Below, piece by piece: positions 31,507 through 40,628 of a stretch of 64,000 nucleotides of DNA. Both the position numbers and the translations under genes were made by a program. The notes beneath the pieces were generated by a model. That model searched no databases, had not been told where the DNA came from, and was given only the letters and a program-made list of their open reading frames with translations. Numbering within the stretch: position 1 is the stretch's first letter; every line of letters begins with the position of its first letter. Where the stretch lies: IMG/VR virus record IMGVR_UViG_3300049846_000628, positions 62,001 to 126,000 of that record; one strand, given 5' to 3'. Source of the stretch: a virus.

Positions 31507-33204
31507 TTACCTGTAATCCCACATATACGACCTATCACCGTATTCGTCTAAATTCCAAACTTCCATTGGTTTGTTTTCTGATGTAGCAGTTGCAAACATC
31601 CAACGATCTCCAGTACCATCCTCTATCAACATATCCATATCATCTAACCCATCAGAAATAAATCCAAATGGAGACATATCTTGTTCTATTTGATTTTTTT
31701 GCTCTTCATAAATTCTCTTACGGACATCATTATCCGTCATTTCTTTGAAATAATCCTGAGCAACTAACCAGGAGAAGATTACAAGACACATTGCTAGGTC
31801 ATCATTACAACCTTCTTCTGCCTCAAATGAATTATGTTTTTGTGCAAACGTTGTTAACTCTGAGATGATATCGTAATCAACAGTCAACAACTTATCATCC
31901 TCCAACAAAGTTTTAAGGTTAGAGCATCCTAACTTTTTAACAGCGGCGGTCATACGAACACCAAGCTGCGACTTTTTACCACTAAATCCAGATCCAACAA
32001 TCTGTCCAGCACGACCACGCATCGCACACATTAAAACATTATCATATTCAAGATCAAAATGTAGAATATTAGCAACCTGATCTCCAATATCATTAACTTC
32101 AACTAATAACCAAGCATCATTATATCCTTTTGCTACTTCGTGAATAATGCTTGGGAATAGCATTGGTTTGATTTCGTTGTTACGATATTTTGCTACTACT
32201 TTGTATGGAAAGTTAGTTATATCAAAAACAATAAATGCAGAGTAGTCATTTCCTAATCCACGAGCAACGTCAACGGTCATCAAATAGTTGTGCTCTTCTT
32301 TTGGATTTTCATAAACATCTAATCCGGCATTTCTCTTGATCGGATCTTCATATACAAGATTCCTCAGTTTTGATGGGTTGATGAGTGTATTAACCGATCC
32401 TAAAAATTCACATTCAAACTCAACTTTGAATTGTTGTTCGGAGGTGTTCGCAATCGTTTGTTCCTTCCACGCAGCGTCCCTTCCGGGCACTTCAGACCAA
32501 TGAACGTCTGTAGGTACATATTCGTTCTTGCCCCGTTCAGCGTCATGCCACATACGGTAGAAGTGATTCATACCGCGTGGTGTGGATACGATAATTACCT
32601 TCGTGCTCTGTCCAGAAGAAATAGTAGGATAAACAGAGGCAAAGAAGTCATCAGCAATGTGATTTGGGATGAAAGCGAACTCGTCAAGAAAGATGACATT
32701 ATAGGATCCGCCTCGGACAGCAGATGACGAAGTAGAGTTAGATGAAATTTTGGAGCCATTTTCTAGTTCTAGAGATCCTTTATTCCAAGATATAATACCC
32801 TGCTGCATCCATTTTGGTAAGTTTTCATAAGCAAGTTGTAATCTTCCAAGAAGATCTCTTGCCGTAGATGCTTTGTTTGCAAGAATAGCAATATTCACAT
32901 TATCATTGAATACTGCATAATGTAATAGATATGAAACACAAGTCGTAGACTTACCCGTCTGACGGGGCATCTTGCAAATATTAAATCTATTCTTATGGAA
33001 ATTATGAATCAGTTTCTCTTGAAACGGATACATCTCAAAAGGAACTAGACCGTGATCAAGAGACACGATCTTAATGTAGTTTCTTGCAAAATATACAGGA
33101 TCCTCTTTACACTTTAAGAACTCAATAATTTGCTCTTCAGTAAACTCTATAGGGGTATTTGCCTTTTTAAGTAAAGGATTGCCCAAATATACATCATTAG
33201 ACAT
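31507..33204 (-). CDS. 17: Large terminase gp17
   Basis: gp17 is the ATP-driven packaging motor and headful nuclease. It has 565 residues (T4: 610). Walker A is RQTGKST (81-87), Walker B VIFLDE with D174/E175, and the coupling motif VSTPRGMN follows. The RNase-H-like nuclease domain begins with MTVDVARGLGNDYSAFIVFD and includes the acidic EEGCNDDLAMCLVIF. All key residues are present, so the protein should be active. Small subunit gp16 is at 36422-36844, with three other genes between. Confidence 0.98.
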   Translation of the reverse strand: MSNDVYLGNPLLKKANTPIEFTEEQIIEFLKCKEDPVYFARNYIKIVSLDHGLVPFEMYPFQEKLIHNFHKNRFNICKMPRQTGKSTTCVSYLLHYAVFNDNVNIAILANKASTARDLLGRLQLAYENLPKWMQQGIISWNKGSLELENGSKISSNSTSSSAVRGGSYNVIFLDEFAFIPNHIADDFFASVYPTISSGQSTKVIIVSTPRGMNHFYRMWHDAERGKNEYVPTDVHWSEVPGRDAAWKEQTIANTSEQQFKVEFECEFLGSVNTLINPSKLRNLVYEDPIKRNAGLDVYENPKEEHNYLMTVDVARGLGNDYSAFIVFDITNFPYKVVAKYRNNEIKPMLFPSIIHEVAKGYNDAWLLVEVNDIGDQVANILHFDLEYDNVLMCAMRGRAGQIVGSGFSGKKSQLGVRMTAAVKKLGCSNLKTLLEDDKLLTVDYDIISELTTFAQKHNSFEAEEGCNDDLAMCLVIFSWLVAQDYFKEMTDNDVRKRIYEEQKNQIEQDMSPFGFISDGLDDMDMLIEDGTGDRWMFATATSENKPMEVWNLDEYGDRSYMWDYR

Positions 33205-33210
33205 AATAAT

Positions 33211-34485
33211 TTACCTCTGTTCCAACCAGTTCATAATTGCAAGTGCTGCTTTGTTAGCGTTAGGTGAGGCACATACAAGAGTGTAAATATCACTAATTGT
33301 TCCAATACCACTTCTACCAACTTGTAGTTGTGCTTTATCGTCAATGACTACCTGACTTCCACCACCACCAACAACAAATCCACTTAAAAGAACTCTTCCA
33401 CCAGTGAAAGAAGTTGCAGTGGTATCATATTGAGTAATTGCATCTGAGTTTGCGTGATCAGTAAATGCTGCACCGACTAGAGTTGGATTTTCAATCAATC
33501 TCCAGAATACATTGGTGTTATCATTAGTAGATACTTGTAGTGATCTTGGTAGAACAACGCCAGATAATGAATTTGATTTAAGACGAATACTGAGAACTGG
33601 ATAATAAGTATTTGCAACAGTCATCGTAGTTCCACTAAGAGCATTACCTTGACTGACGAGAGTTCCAAGTTTTTCTGGTTCTCCTTCCTGAATAAGAGAA
33701 TTGGAACCCTGATATAAGTAATGAGTTCCTGCAACACCAGTTACATTTTCAATTTCACAACGAATTGGTAGGAACGGAGTAGAACACCAAACATATGGAT
33801 TGGTATTTGCATTATCAAAAGTATGACTATGAATAGTCTCATTCTTCATCAACCAATTGAACTGAACAATTCCAGCACCATACCATTCATAGTTAATTGA
33901 AATCATTTGTTGTTTTGTTGGATCTGCAACAACTCCTGTATATCCATCACCACCAAACTTTTCACCATTCCAATTATCTCTGGTTACTCTAGTTTCTGTA
34001 GTAATTCCAGATGTGCTACTGCGAATTACATATGAATATGTTCCACCATCGTCCTCAAAGTAAGCACCATTATACTCATCAAATATTCCAAATCTTCTGC
34101 AAATACCTACTTTTGGTGCTTCAAGACGAATTGCAAATGCAAGAGTTGCACCTCTACCAGGAATATATCTCATTACAGTCCTAGTTTGACGAATGACTTT
34201 ACTTCCTGCAGTAGAACCAACTTGCATCACAACATTACTAGATGCTGGATCGTGGGTTGCAGTTCCTACTCCAACTACTCTCTCATCCCATACATCAGTC
34301 TCTTTTCCATACTGGAAAGTGTTGAAGAATACTGTTTGGAATGGAGCAACTTTGAGTCTGTTGTTATTAGAAAACTGAGGTCTCCAGTCCGTCTGGTTTC
34401 CCCAGTGATCTGCAATATTATAAACTTCAAATAAAGTTCTTTCTTGATTTAAATAATCTTGTTCATTCTTATTCCACTGTGCCAT
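33211..34485 (-). CDS. Conserved virion-type protein upstream of gp17
   Basis: This 424-aa protein begins MAQWNKNEQDYLNQERTLFE. It has a beta-rich body with Gly/Thr/Val patterns (for example RGATLAFAIRLEAPKVGI, FGIFDEYNGAYFEDD) and ends ANKAALAIMNWLEQR. I know homologues at this place (gp16-gp17 interval) in T4-like cyanophages, annotated only as structural. The FDEYNGAYFEDDGG part resembles lectin-like or fibre-like receptor domains, but that is inference. It is six bases from gp17 and three from the upstream gene. Confidence 0.78.
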   Translation of the reverse strand: MAQWNKNEQDYLNQERTLFEVYNIADHWGNQTDWRPQFSNNNRLKVAPFQTVFFNTFQYGKETDVWDERVVGVGTATHDPASSNVVMQVGSTAGSKVIRQTRTVMRYIPGRGATLAFAIRLEAPKVGICRRFGIFDEYNGAYFEDDGGTYSYVIRSSTSGITTETRVTRDNWNGEKFGGDGYTGVVADPTKQQMISINYEWYGAGIVQFNWLMKNETIHSHTFDNANTNPYVWCSTPFLPIRCEIENVTGVAGTHYLYQGSNSLIQEGEPEKLGTLVSQGNALSGTTMTVANTYYPVLSIRLKSNSLSGVVLPRSLQVSTNDNTNVFWRLIENPTLVGAAFTDHANSDAITQYDTTATSFTGGRVLLSGFVVGGGGSQVVIDDKAQLQVGRSGIGTISDIYTLVCASPNANKAALAIMNWLEQR

Positions 34486-34488
34486 AAA

Positions 34489-34803
34489 TCAATCACTCCA
34501 AGTTAGGCTTTCTGGTCTGTATCTTTGTGCGTTTTTAATTTTGATAGAATCTGATGATAATGGATAAACATTATGAACAATTGCTCCAGGATATTCACCC
34601 TGAAGTTGTTCGGCAAGTGCATTTTTATCAATCATTTTACCTTCAACTTCCAATCGATATAGTTTTCCTTGCCAAACTACATCAGCAAGAAAAGATTCAC
34701 CGACTGGTTGCGATTGTGGTTCAGATCCATTGATATAAAGATTTCCGTTAAAGTCGCCAGCAATGTTGACGCTTTCTGATAGGAATTGTTTGAATGATTT
34801 CAT
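34489..34803 (-). CDS. 104-aa protein with capsid-targeting-like N-terminus
   Basis: Function unknown. The N-terminus MKSFKQFLSESVNIAG resembles the T4 capsid-targeting sequence (MKTYQEFIAE-type). LSE|S fits the gp21 cleavage rule, so the protein could be carried in the head. The remainder has strands NGNLYINGS, ADVVWQGKLYRLEVEGK and a helix (KNALAEQLQGEYPG). It is packed tightly between the 534-aa and 424-aa genes in the late operon. Confidence 0.75.
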   Translation of the reverse strand: MKSFKQFLSESVNIAGDFNGNLYINGSEPQSQPVGESFLADVVWQGKLYRLEVEGKMIDKNALAEQLQGEYPGAIVHNVYPLSSDSIKIKNAQRYRPESLTWSD

Positions 34804-34804
34804 T

Positions 34805-36409
34805 TTAGTTACAGTTCCAACGACGAAGGGCTTTGTTGATTCTGGAATCAGGGTCTCTTGCAGTTTCTGTAGATGTAAGTCTCTTTTTCATTCCAGACAT
34901 ACGTGAGCAAAATGATTTACGTCTTGATGCTCTTTTACCCGTTGGATTTTTTTCAGTCACTGCTGTTTGAAGTTTTGAACCAGGATTCTCGCGGCGATAA
35001 GCATTAACTGCTTTTTGACTCAAACCATCGGTCTTATCTTGACGATTGACCTTCTGCCAATCTTCATTCAAACCCATTTCTGCTCGCCAATTAGAAAATC
35101 CTTCCTTCTTAACGCAATTTGGAACCATTCTTTTTCCTTTCTTTTTCATTCCAATCTGCTCATATCCATCCCAGCAGTCCTCACTTACTTTCATTTCTCC
35201 ACTATCAACATAATCTGCTGCAGAATCTAAATAATCTGCTGCTTTAGTAATTTTGGATTGAACCCACGCCTCAATATTACCCTCACCTTTCATTTTTTTC
35301 TTTAATCTCTTCGCAGCAGCAATAATGGTTGAAATCTCAGAACGAGCCATTGAGTGTTCGTGATCATATGACTCTGGGAAATTTCCAGGATGCACAGTGG
35401 CGATATTATACTTTAGTTGATTTGTAGTTAGTGCAGGAGGCATTGAGAACATATCCCAATACTTTGCTCCATATTTGCACTCATCTCTCGTCTCGTCTTT
35501 TTTGCACTTTGGACAATATCTGATCATTTGAGTCTCCTCTGACTTAGTTCCCCAATTATCAGCACCAACCTTACGACACTTGACCAGTGCTCCAGATGCA
35601 TATGCACTTGGCCAAACGTCATATCTTGATTTTACTTTATTATAGCAGGCATCTTTTTTACCACTACCTTTGCCTGGTTTATCTTTTTGTGCCTCGTTAA
35701 TTTCCATTGCTTCCTTGATTCCTGGTTCTGCCTTTACATAATTAGGATCTTCTTTACCTTTAGCAAAAGTGGAAACCATTGTTGGTTTGGATCCACCCGT
35801 TTTTGCTTGTTGACCTGGATCTTTTTCTCTTTTCCTACGAACTGCTGATCTAATTAAAGATTCACCTTTTTTACCCTTTGCCTTTAGAGATGCTAATCTT
35901 GCACTACTAAAACATTTTGGTGTTTTAGTTTCTCCTGGTTCATTTGCACAAGGAGATCCATCTGCTTGAACCCATCCAGGTTTGCCTTCTTTAGAACGAG
36001 AACCCTTAAACCAATGATGGAGAGTTCCTTCACTTACATCTTTGAATTTTTTATGATGCTTTTTAGCATCCGCTTCCATTTTTTTCAAACGAGTGTAATA
36101 ATCTGGAATTTCATCAAGATGTTGTAACGCAATATCAGTTGCAAGATCTTTATCTTTAGTGTGTTCACGTTCAATGGGAATACCCATCTCAAGTTGTCTT
36201 TTTATGAAAGAAACTTCAAGACGATGCTTCTTTGCAATTTGTTCAACTGTTTTATGAGGTTTGACTTCGTGCATTTCTCTAAATGGAGACTTTGATTTAG
36301 TCTCTTCACCCCCTTGTCTTTTTTTACGAGCAGCACAATGAGCTTTCTGTGAGAATCCACTTGGACTATCACAGTTTATTGATCTTTTATACTTATCAGA
36401 CCAACTCAT
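34805..36409 (-). CDS. Mosaic basic protein of several small phage modules
   Basis: This is a 534-aa Lys-rich protein. By eye it is a string of modules: a helical region 50-118 (HTKDKDLATDIALQHLDEIP, DUF5661-like); 145-175 (GWVQADGSPCANEPGETKTP, DUF5872-like); 253-286 (KDACYNKVKSRYDVWPSAYA); a CPKC-containing patch at 299; a helical 354-402 (IIAAAKRLKKKMKGEGN); a CWDGYE unit at 412-432; and a basic C-terminus 448-534. Such units are found separately in other phages and in giant viruses, by my memory. INE|A (238-241) fits gp21 cleavage, so processing into peptides is possible. Function unknown. Confidence 0.8.
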   Translation of the reverse strand: MSWSDKYKRSINCDSPSGFSQKAHCAARKKRQGGEETKSKSPFREMHEVKPHKTVEQIAKKHRLEVSFIKRQLEMGIPIEREHTKDKDLATDIALQHLDEIPDYYTRLKKMEADAKKHHKKFKDVSEGTLHHWFKGSRSKEGKPGWVQADGSPCANEPGETKTPKCFSSARLASLKAKGKKGESLIRSAVRRKREKDPGQQAKTGGSKPTMVSTFAKGKEDPNYVKAEPGIKEAMEINEAQKDKPGKGSGKKDACYNKVKSRYDVWPSAYASGALVKCRKVGADNWGTKSEETQMIRYCPKCKKDETRDECKYGAKYWDMFSMPPALTTNQLKYNIATVHPGNFPESYDHEHSMARSEISTIIAAAKRLKKKMKGEGNIEAWVQSKITKAADYLDSAADYVDSGEMKVSEDCWDGYEQIGMKKKGKRMVPNCVKKEGFSNWRAEMGLNEDWQKVNRQDKTDGLSQKAVNAYRRENPGSKLQTAVTEKNPTGKRASRRKSFCSRMSGMKKRLTSTETARDPDSRINKALRRWNCN

Positions 36410-36421
36410 TGAAAAATTAAA

Positions 36422-36844
36422 TTACTCTTTATTATTTAGAAAACCTTGTTTGAGTAGTTTTGAAAGTTCTGAAGTAGATCCAACAAATACTGCATTATTA
36501 GTAACATTATTGGTGGTTTTGACCGTATCTTCTTCAACGTCTTTAAGTTTCTTTTGAAGATCAATTAACTTATCCGTAACATCACCAACACTTTTAATGA
36601 GTTGTCCCGCTACTTCATATGCTCTTGGAGATCCACCCTCTCCTGCAAGCTCCATAATTCCATTAATTGCTTCTTGCCCTTTCTCTATTAAAGAATATAG
36701 ATTTGCTCTAGTATATTCATAATCTTTCTTTATATCATCATTCTGTATTGGAACAATGTCCAATTTATCAGCAGGTTTTTCTACCTCAACAATACTACTT
36801 TCAATATTGAAAGTATCATCTAATCCTTCATAATTTTTAGTCAT
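36422..36844 (-). CDS. 16: Small terminase gp16
   Basis: gp16 recognises DNA and stimulates gp17. The protein has 140 residues (T4: 164). The central helical part fits the coiled-coil oligomerisation core of gp16: DYEYTRANLYSLIEKGQEAI, then SPRAYEVAGQLIKSVGDVTD and KLIDLQKKLKDVEED. The C-terminus (NNAVFVGSTSELSKLLKQG) matches cyanophage gp16. It follows gp15 as in T4, though separated from gp17 by three extra genes. Confidence 0.92.
   Translation of the reverse strand: MTKNYEGLDDTFNIESSIVEVEKPADKLDIVPIQNDDIKKDYEYTRANLYSLIEKGQEAINGIMELAGEGGSPRAYEVAGQLIKSVGDVTDKLIDLQKKLKDVEEDTVKTTNNVTNNAVFVGSTSELSKLLKQGFLNNKE
36433..36440 (-). promoter_or_regulatory. Possible late promoter before the mosaic 534-aa gene
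   Basis: TCTAAATA on the minus strand, one base from the late box, 24 bases before the ATG at 36409 and inside the end of gp16. Confidence 0.35.
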
Positions 36845-36858
36845 AATTTTAAAGTTAA

Positions 36859-37656
36859 TTAAATATCAGTTTGTTGAGTTGGGCTATAAGTTCTTGAATC
36901 TCCAAAAGACATCCAATCTTCATCATATGTATAATTATCACCTGGATCTGCATCATATGGATTCGGTTGAACTGTATATCTCATTTCACGTTTAGCAGTT
37001 TGTCTATTTGTATCTGCATAAAGATCAACTTGAACCTTACGAATAAGACCTTCAGTTGTCTCTGCAATAGGACCAAACAGATAAGTCTTAGCAGTAAAGT
37101 TAAAAGTATATATCAAAATTCTTCTAGTGGAAAAATCTCCCTCATAATCATCAGTAAATGATACATTATCTAAAACAACAGGAACGTCTCTCTTTTCACC
37201 TATTGAATCAATAAGATCAATACTTATATTGAATGATGGTTGGAAATATGGTAAGATCTGTTCAACAACCTGTAATGCATCATCTTGAAGTTTAGACATT
37301 AAACTCAATTGAAATCCAATATTGTACGGAACTGGAAGAAAAACTTTTTTCAAATTAGAACCATCACATGCTCTAAAAGTTTGAGTAATATTTGCTTTTC
37401 TTGTTGGATCATATTGAATTGAATTCATTTCAAATGATAATCTAGGTAAAGTCATAGCAATTGGTTTATTTAACTCCGGTTGCTGCTCAATTCTAGCCAG
37501 AAATTTTTGAATAGGACCGTATGCTAGGGGAACTTTCATTTCACTAATACTATCACCAGAAGAATCTTTATGTCTGATGTAAATATCATTAAATAAAGTT
37601 CCAAAGGCAATAGTGGTCCTTCGGATAATTTCGTGATAGTGATAAGTTCCTAGCAT
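36859..37656 (-). CDS. 15: Tail sheath stabiliser gp15
   Basis: gp15 caps the tail so that sheath and tube stay together and the tail can join the head. It has 265 residues (T4: 272). Conserved parts are MLGTYHYHEIIRRTTIAFGT, VPLAYGPIQKFLARIEQQPE, TLPRLSFEMNSIQYDPTRK and PVPYNIGFQLSLMSK. The start overlaps the gp14 stop by one base, giving the T4 order 13-14-15-16. Confidence 0.97.
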   Translation of the reverse strand: MLGTYHYHEIIRRTTIAFGTLFNDIYIRHKDSSGDSISEMKVPLAYGPIQKFLARIEQQPELNKPIAMTLPRLSFEMNSIQYDPTRKANITQTFRACDGSNLKKVFLPVPYNIGFQLSLMSKLQDDALQVVEQILPYFQPSFNISIDLIDSIGEKRDVPVVLDNVSFTDDYEGDFSTRRILIYTFNFTAKTYLFGPIAETTEGLIRKVQVDLYADTNRQTAKREMRYTVQPNPYDADPGDNYTYDEDWMSFGDSRTYSPTQQTDI

Positions 37657-39047
37657 TAAAATATACCGAATGGATTGGACTCTGAGAAATCGATGATGCC
37701 GTCTGCTTCATTTTCGATTTCTATGTTTTCACTGTATTTATCATATTGGTCCCACTTATCATAAGATTGAACAGAATATGTTGCACTCGATGCAGTTCCA
37801 ACAATAAGTTCTCCAGGATAGAATCCGCGTCTAGCAACATCATCTACTAGAGAAACCTTAAGGACTTTAGTATCTTTATCCCAGGATTTAACACGACCTC
37901 TAATTCCTGAAGATGATCCAACAACTTCTTCATTAAATTTATATGTGCCTATACCACTAATGGTAGGTGGTGCCGCAATCGTAATTGTTGGTGCAACAGT
38001 ATATCCAGCGCCTGGATTTGTAATTCTAATCGAGCTAATTGTTTGTCCAGATCCAACAATAGCGATTCCAGTTGCAGTTTGACCTGTTCCAACAGATCCT
38101 ACAATACTTACAATTGGTGAATTAACATATCCAGATCCTCCTCCCGTTACATTAAATCTCACAATACCATTCAGTGCTGTTTCTATTGAACAAGTTGCAA
38201 TCGCACCCGTTCCACCACCACCAACTATTGAAATCGTAGGTACAACTGTGTATCCAACTCCTGCATTTGTTAAAAGGATAGATTGAATTGAATATACACC
38301 AGATTTAGATGTTGTAATAGCTACAGCAGAGGCATTTTGACCGCCTACAGGAGCTGAAGAAATTGCTACGGTGGGTGTTGATTTATAACCAGATCCATCG
38401 TTAGTTAAAAATATTTGACGGATGTATCCACTGCCTATGACCGCATTTGCTGTAGATGTTGATCCAGTCCCAATAAGTTGTAAAGTTGTTATATAACCCT
38501 GATCTTCAATTTGAGTATCAATTTCATCAATTGTCGTATCAATAACTTCATCTTCATATTCAAAAAGTTCGCATCTCAATTCATAAACATATAACTTACC
38601 CAATTGATAAAAATTAACTTCATGTTCAACAAATTTAACTTCAAAAAGTCTTTGTCCAAGTGGGAAATAAACTAAATCACCCTCTCTAGGTCTTGATGAC
38701 AGAACAATCTCATTATCATCATCATTTTCCAAAAAGGGAGATATAAAATCTTCAAATCTCTCTTTTGATAAAATGATACTAAGTTCATCTTTTAAACTAA
38801 CACCAAACTTAGTAAGAAGATCGCCTTGTCCAGTATAACCATCAAAATTATTAACGTATGCTTCAATAGCAAAGTTGTCGTCAAATTTTGATGACTGTAT
38901 TTCTTTAATTATAGTTTGTTTTCTTACAAATTTTCTTGGGATATAAATTACCTCAACTCCATAAATACGAAGTTGTTCATTTATCAACTCTTGAATGAGT
39001 CTCTGTTCATTAGGTGATCCTTGTAAGAAGAAGGGATTGAGAGCCAT
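37656..39047 (-). CDS. 14: Neck protein gp14 with inserted beta-repeats
   Basis: gp14 joins the head to the tail with gp13. It has 463 residues against 256 in T4. The N-terminal 190 residues (NPFFLQGSPNEQRLIQELIN, EGDLVYFPLGQRLFEVKFVE) and the C-terminus from about 365 (RGRVKSWDKDTKVLKVS to FSESNPFGIF) match the family. Between them about 170 residues form repeats of the type G-x-G-Y-x-x-x-P-T-V-x-I (GSGYKSTPTVAI, GVGYTVVPTISI, GSGYVNSPIVSI, GAGYTVAPTITI). The same repeat occurs in gp8 and in the two giant proteins. Confidence 0.95.
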   Translation of the reverse strand: MALNPFFLQGSPNEQRLIQELINEQLRIYGVEVIYIPRKFVRKQTIIKEIQSSKFDDNFAIEAYVNNFDGYTGQGDLLTKFGVSLKDELSIILSKERFEDFISPFLENDDDNEIVLSSRPREGDLVYFPLGQRLFEVKFVEHEVNFYQLGKLYVYELRCELFEYEDEVIDTTIDEIDTQIEDQGYITTLQLIGTGSTSTANAVIGSGYIRQIFLTNDGSGYKSTPTVAISSAPVGGQNASAVAITTSKSGVYSIQSILLTNAGVGYTVVPTISIVGGGGTGAIATCSIETALNGIVRFNVTGGGSGYVNSPIVSIVGSVGTGQTATGIAIVGSGQTISSIRITNPGAGYTVAPTITIAAPPTISGIGTYKFNEEVVGSSSGIRGRVKSWDKDTKVLKVSLVDDVARRGFYPGELIVGTASSATYSVQSYDKWDQYDKYSENIEIENEADGIIDFSESNPFGIF

Positions 39048-39889
39048 TATCCAATAAAATCGTAAGGTGGAAGTTCATAATCCATAGACATTCTTTGTCT
39101 AATGTTTTCTAATTCTCTTTCAGCATCCTCATAAATTTCTCTACCATTCAATTCAATACCGCCTGGTAGTTTAACGCCTCTAAATTTAATTAGATTTTGA
39201 CCCCATTGCCTCTTCATTAAGGCAGTCAAATATCTCTTAACAAAACTATCATTATAAACTTTTGTAAAATCATTTGGATCTAAAATCCTATAGCAATCTA
39301 TTACTAAAAATGTATCTTTTGCTTTTGATTGCCAGTCAATATCTAAGTATAGTCTATTCTGTCTTTTATTAAATCTAATTTGCTTATCTGTTGAGAGTAA
39401 AAAATCAATATCTTCAAGATATGTTTTTACCATTGAATATTGCAAAAGTTCTACAGAATTAAAATAATACAGATCATTTAAAAATAACTGATATTTAATA
39501 CTAAACATACCAGCAGATATAGAACTGGTGTCGAACTTAAATACTTTTTCTACACCAATAATTGAGTCTGGAACTTGAATGAAATTAGAGTTCTCATAAA
39601 AATTAAAAGACGTAGATCCAACACCACTGATATTAGTGGTTCCGGTCGTTGTTACAATTCCAACTCCATTAGTTCCTTTAGCACTTGCTCTGTTTAAATC
39701 AGATTCTGTAATTTTATATTTCAAATACATTCTTTCTACACCATCATAATGCCTCTCTTGAAAGAATTGTAGTGCATCATCAACTAGATCATCAATTTGG
39801 TCATCCGCCAAGTTAATTTCTAAAACTGGAGCACCTAGTCTTCTTAGACAATAATCTATCAATTCTTGTCTACTTGCTGGTTTAGACAT
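39047..39889 (-). CDS. 13: Neck protein gp13
   Basis: gp13 forms the neck with gp14. From the ATG at 39889 it has 280 residues (T4: 309), starting MSKPASRQELIDYCLRRLGA, the standard cyanophage start; an upstream in-frame start at 39922 would add an implausible Arg-rich extension. LADDQIDDLVDDALQFFQER and the C-terminal ALMKRQWGQNLIKFRGV plus LPGGIELNGREI match the family. The ATG overlaps the previous stop by one base (TGATG). Confidence 0.95.
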   Translation of the reverse strand: MSKPASRQELIDYCLRRLGAPVLEINLADDQIDDLVDDALQFFQERHYDGVERMYLKYKITESDLNRASAKGTNGVGIVTTTGTTNISGVGSTSFNFYENSNFIQVPDSIIGVEKVFKFDTSSISAGMFSIKYQLFLNDLYYFNSVELLQYSMVKTYLEDIDFLLSTDKQIRFNKRQNRLYLDIDWQSKAKDTFLVIDCYRILDPNDFTKVYNDSFVKRYLTALMKRQWGQNLIKFRGVKLPGGIELNGREIYEDAERELENIRQRMSMDYELPPYDFIG

Positions 39890-40257
39890 CAGTAAAATCC
39901 TCCGTCGATGGCGTCTGACCAAGTTGGAACGCCTGAACTATTTGTTGAAATTATATAGTTAGTTTCTGATATAGATACTGCAGTAGTTCCAGTTGAAACT
40001 AGTTGATCATTTGAATCAAAATATGCAACACCATAAGATTGTGCAGATGGAATATATAATCCACCATCAATGTAAATATTACTTTTGAAAGTACTTACAC
40101 CTACAAAAGTAGATATTCCACTTACATTAAGTTGAGTTACTGATGCTATACCGCCTATTACATTTGTGGCATTTGCGGCAAATGCTGATCCACCTGAAAT
40201 TGCTGAAATTACCTTAACAGAATTCTGTTGCCCAACTCTTACTTTAATGTCGGACAT
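39889..40257 (-). CDS. Small virion-type protein with fibre-like repeats
   Basis: This 122-aa protein starts MSDIKVRVGQQNSVKVISA and contains GIASVTQLNVSGISTFVGVS, a pattern of cyanophage tail-fibre proteins (V-S-G-x-S-T-F repeats), then a C-terminal SGVPTWSDAIDGGFY. The L/V-N-V-S-G-I-S-T-F string is typical of proteins that decorate neck or fibres. It overlaps gp13 and the preceding gene by one base each. Exact function unknown; a whisker or fibre-attachment role at this position (T4 wac lies before 13) is inference. Confidence 0.75.
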   Translation of the reverse strand: MSDIKVRVGQQNSVKVISAISGGSAFAANATNVIGGIASVTQLNVSGISTFVGVSTFKSNIYIDGGLYIPSAQSYGVAYFDSNDQLVSTGTTAVSISETNYIISTNSSGVPTWSDAIDGGFY

Positions 40258-40598
40258 TATCGGGTGACCCCTTCTCTTACAAGAACCATTCCTTCGATTA
40301 CTCTTGTTTTTTCACCACCCAAGTCAATGACTATATCATATACATATCTTCCTGGTTTTAAATTAGATGTTTGTGATGAAGACAATGATATAGTAATTTT
40401 TCCTAATGTTTCTGGAGGTATGATGTTAGAAGTAAAAGTAGTTCCAGTAGAACTTCCTGCATATTTTCTCATCTGAGCAGAAACTGTATATCCAGTTAAA
40501 TCAAGGGCTGAATTACTATCACTAGATTCTAAGTTAAAAGTTTGTGCAAAGTTTGCTCCAGCATTAATTACAATGTTATTAACATATACAGCTGCCAT
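40257..40598 (-). CDS. Small beta-rich virion-type protein
   Basis: This 113-aa protein starts MAAVYVNNIVINAGANFAQT and includes LDLTGYTVSAQMRKYAGSS, LGKITISLSSSQTSNLKPGR and YVYDIVIDLGGEKTRVIEG. This is an immunoglobulin-like pattern close to the N-terminal domain of baseplate upper proteins in other phages (the 'DLTGYTVRAQMRK...PGRYVYDI' type). It likely is a connector between baseplate or neck and a fibre. A perfect late promoter lies 23 bases upstream. Confidence 0.78.
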   Translation of the reverse strand: MAAVYVNNIVINAGANFAQTFNLESSDSNSALDLTGYTVSAQMRKYAGSSTGTTFTSNIIPPETLGKITISLSSSQTSNLKPGRYVYDIVIDLGGEKTRVIEGMVLVREGVTR

Positions 40599-40620
40599 TT
40601 ATTTTATGAGATCTACTTCT

Positions 40621-40628
40621 TATTTATA
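40621..40628 (-). promoter_or_regulatory. Late promoter TATAAATA sharing the stop of the 58-aa gene
   Basis: Perfect late box on the minus strand, 23 bases before the ATG at 40598. Its TAA is the stop codon of the 58-aa gene (40626-40624). Confidence 0.72.

Noticed and set aside
39890-39922. Upstream start for gp13 giving an Arg-rich extension
   Set aside because: It would run into the previous gene; the ATG at 39889 overlaps the stop by one base and gives the conserved MSKPASRQEL start.
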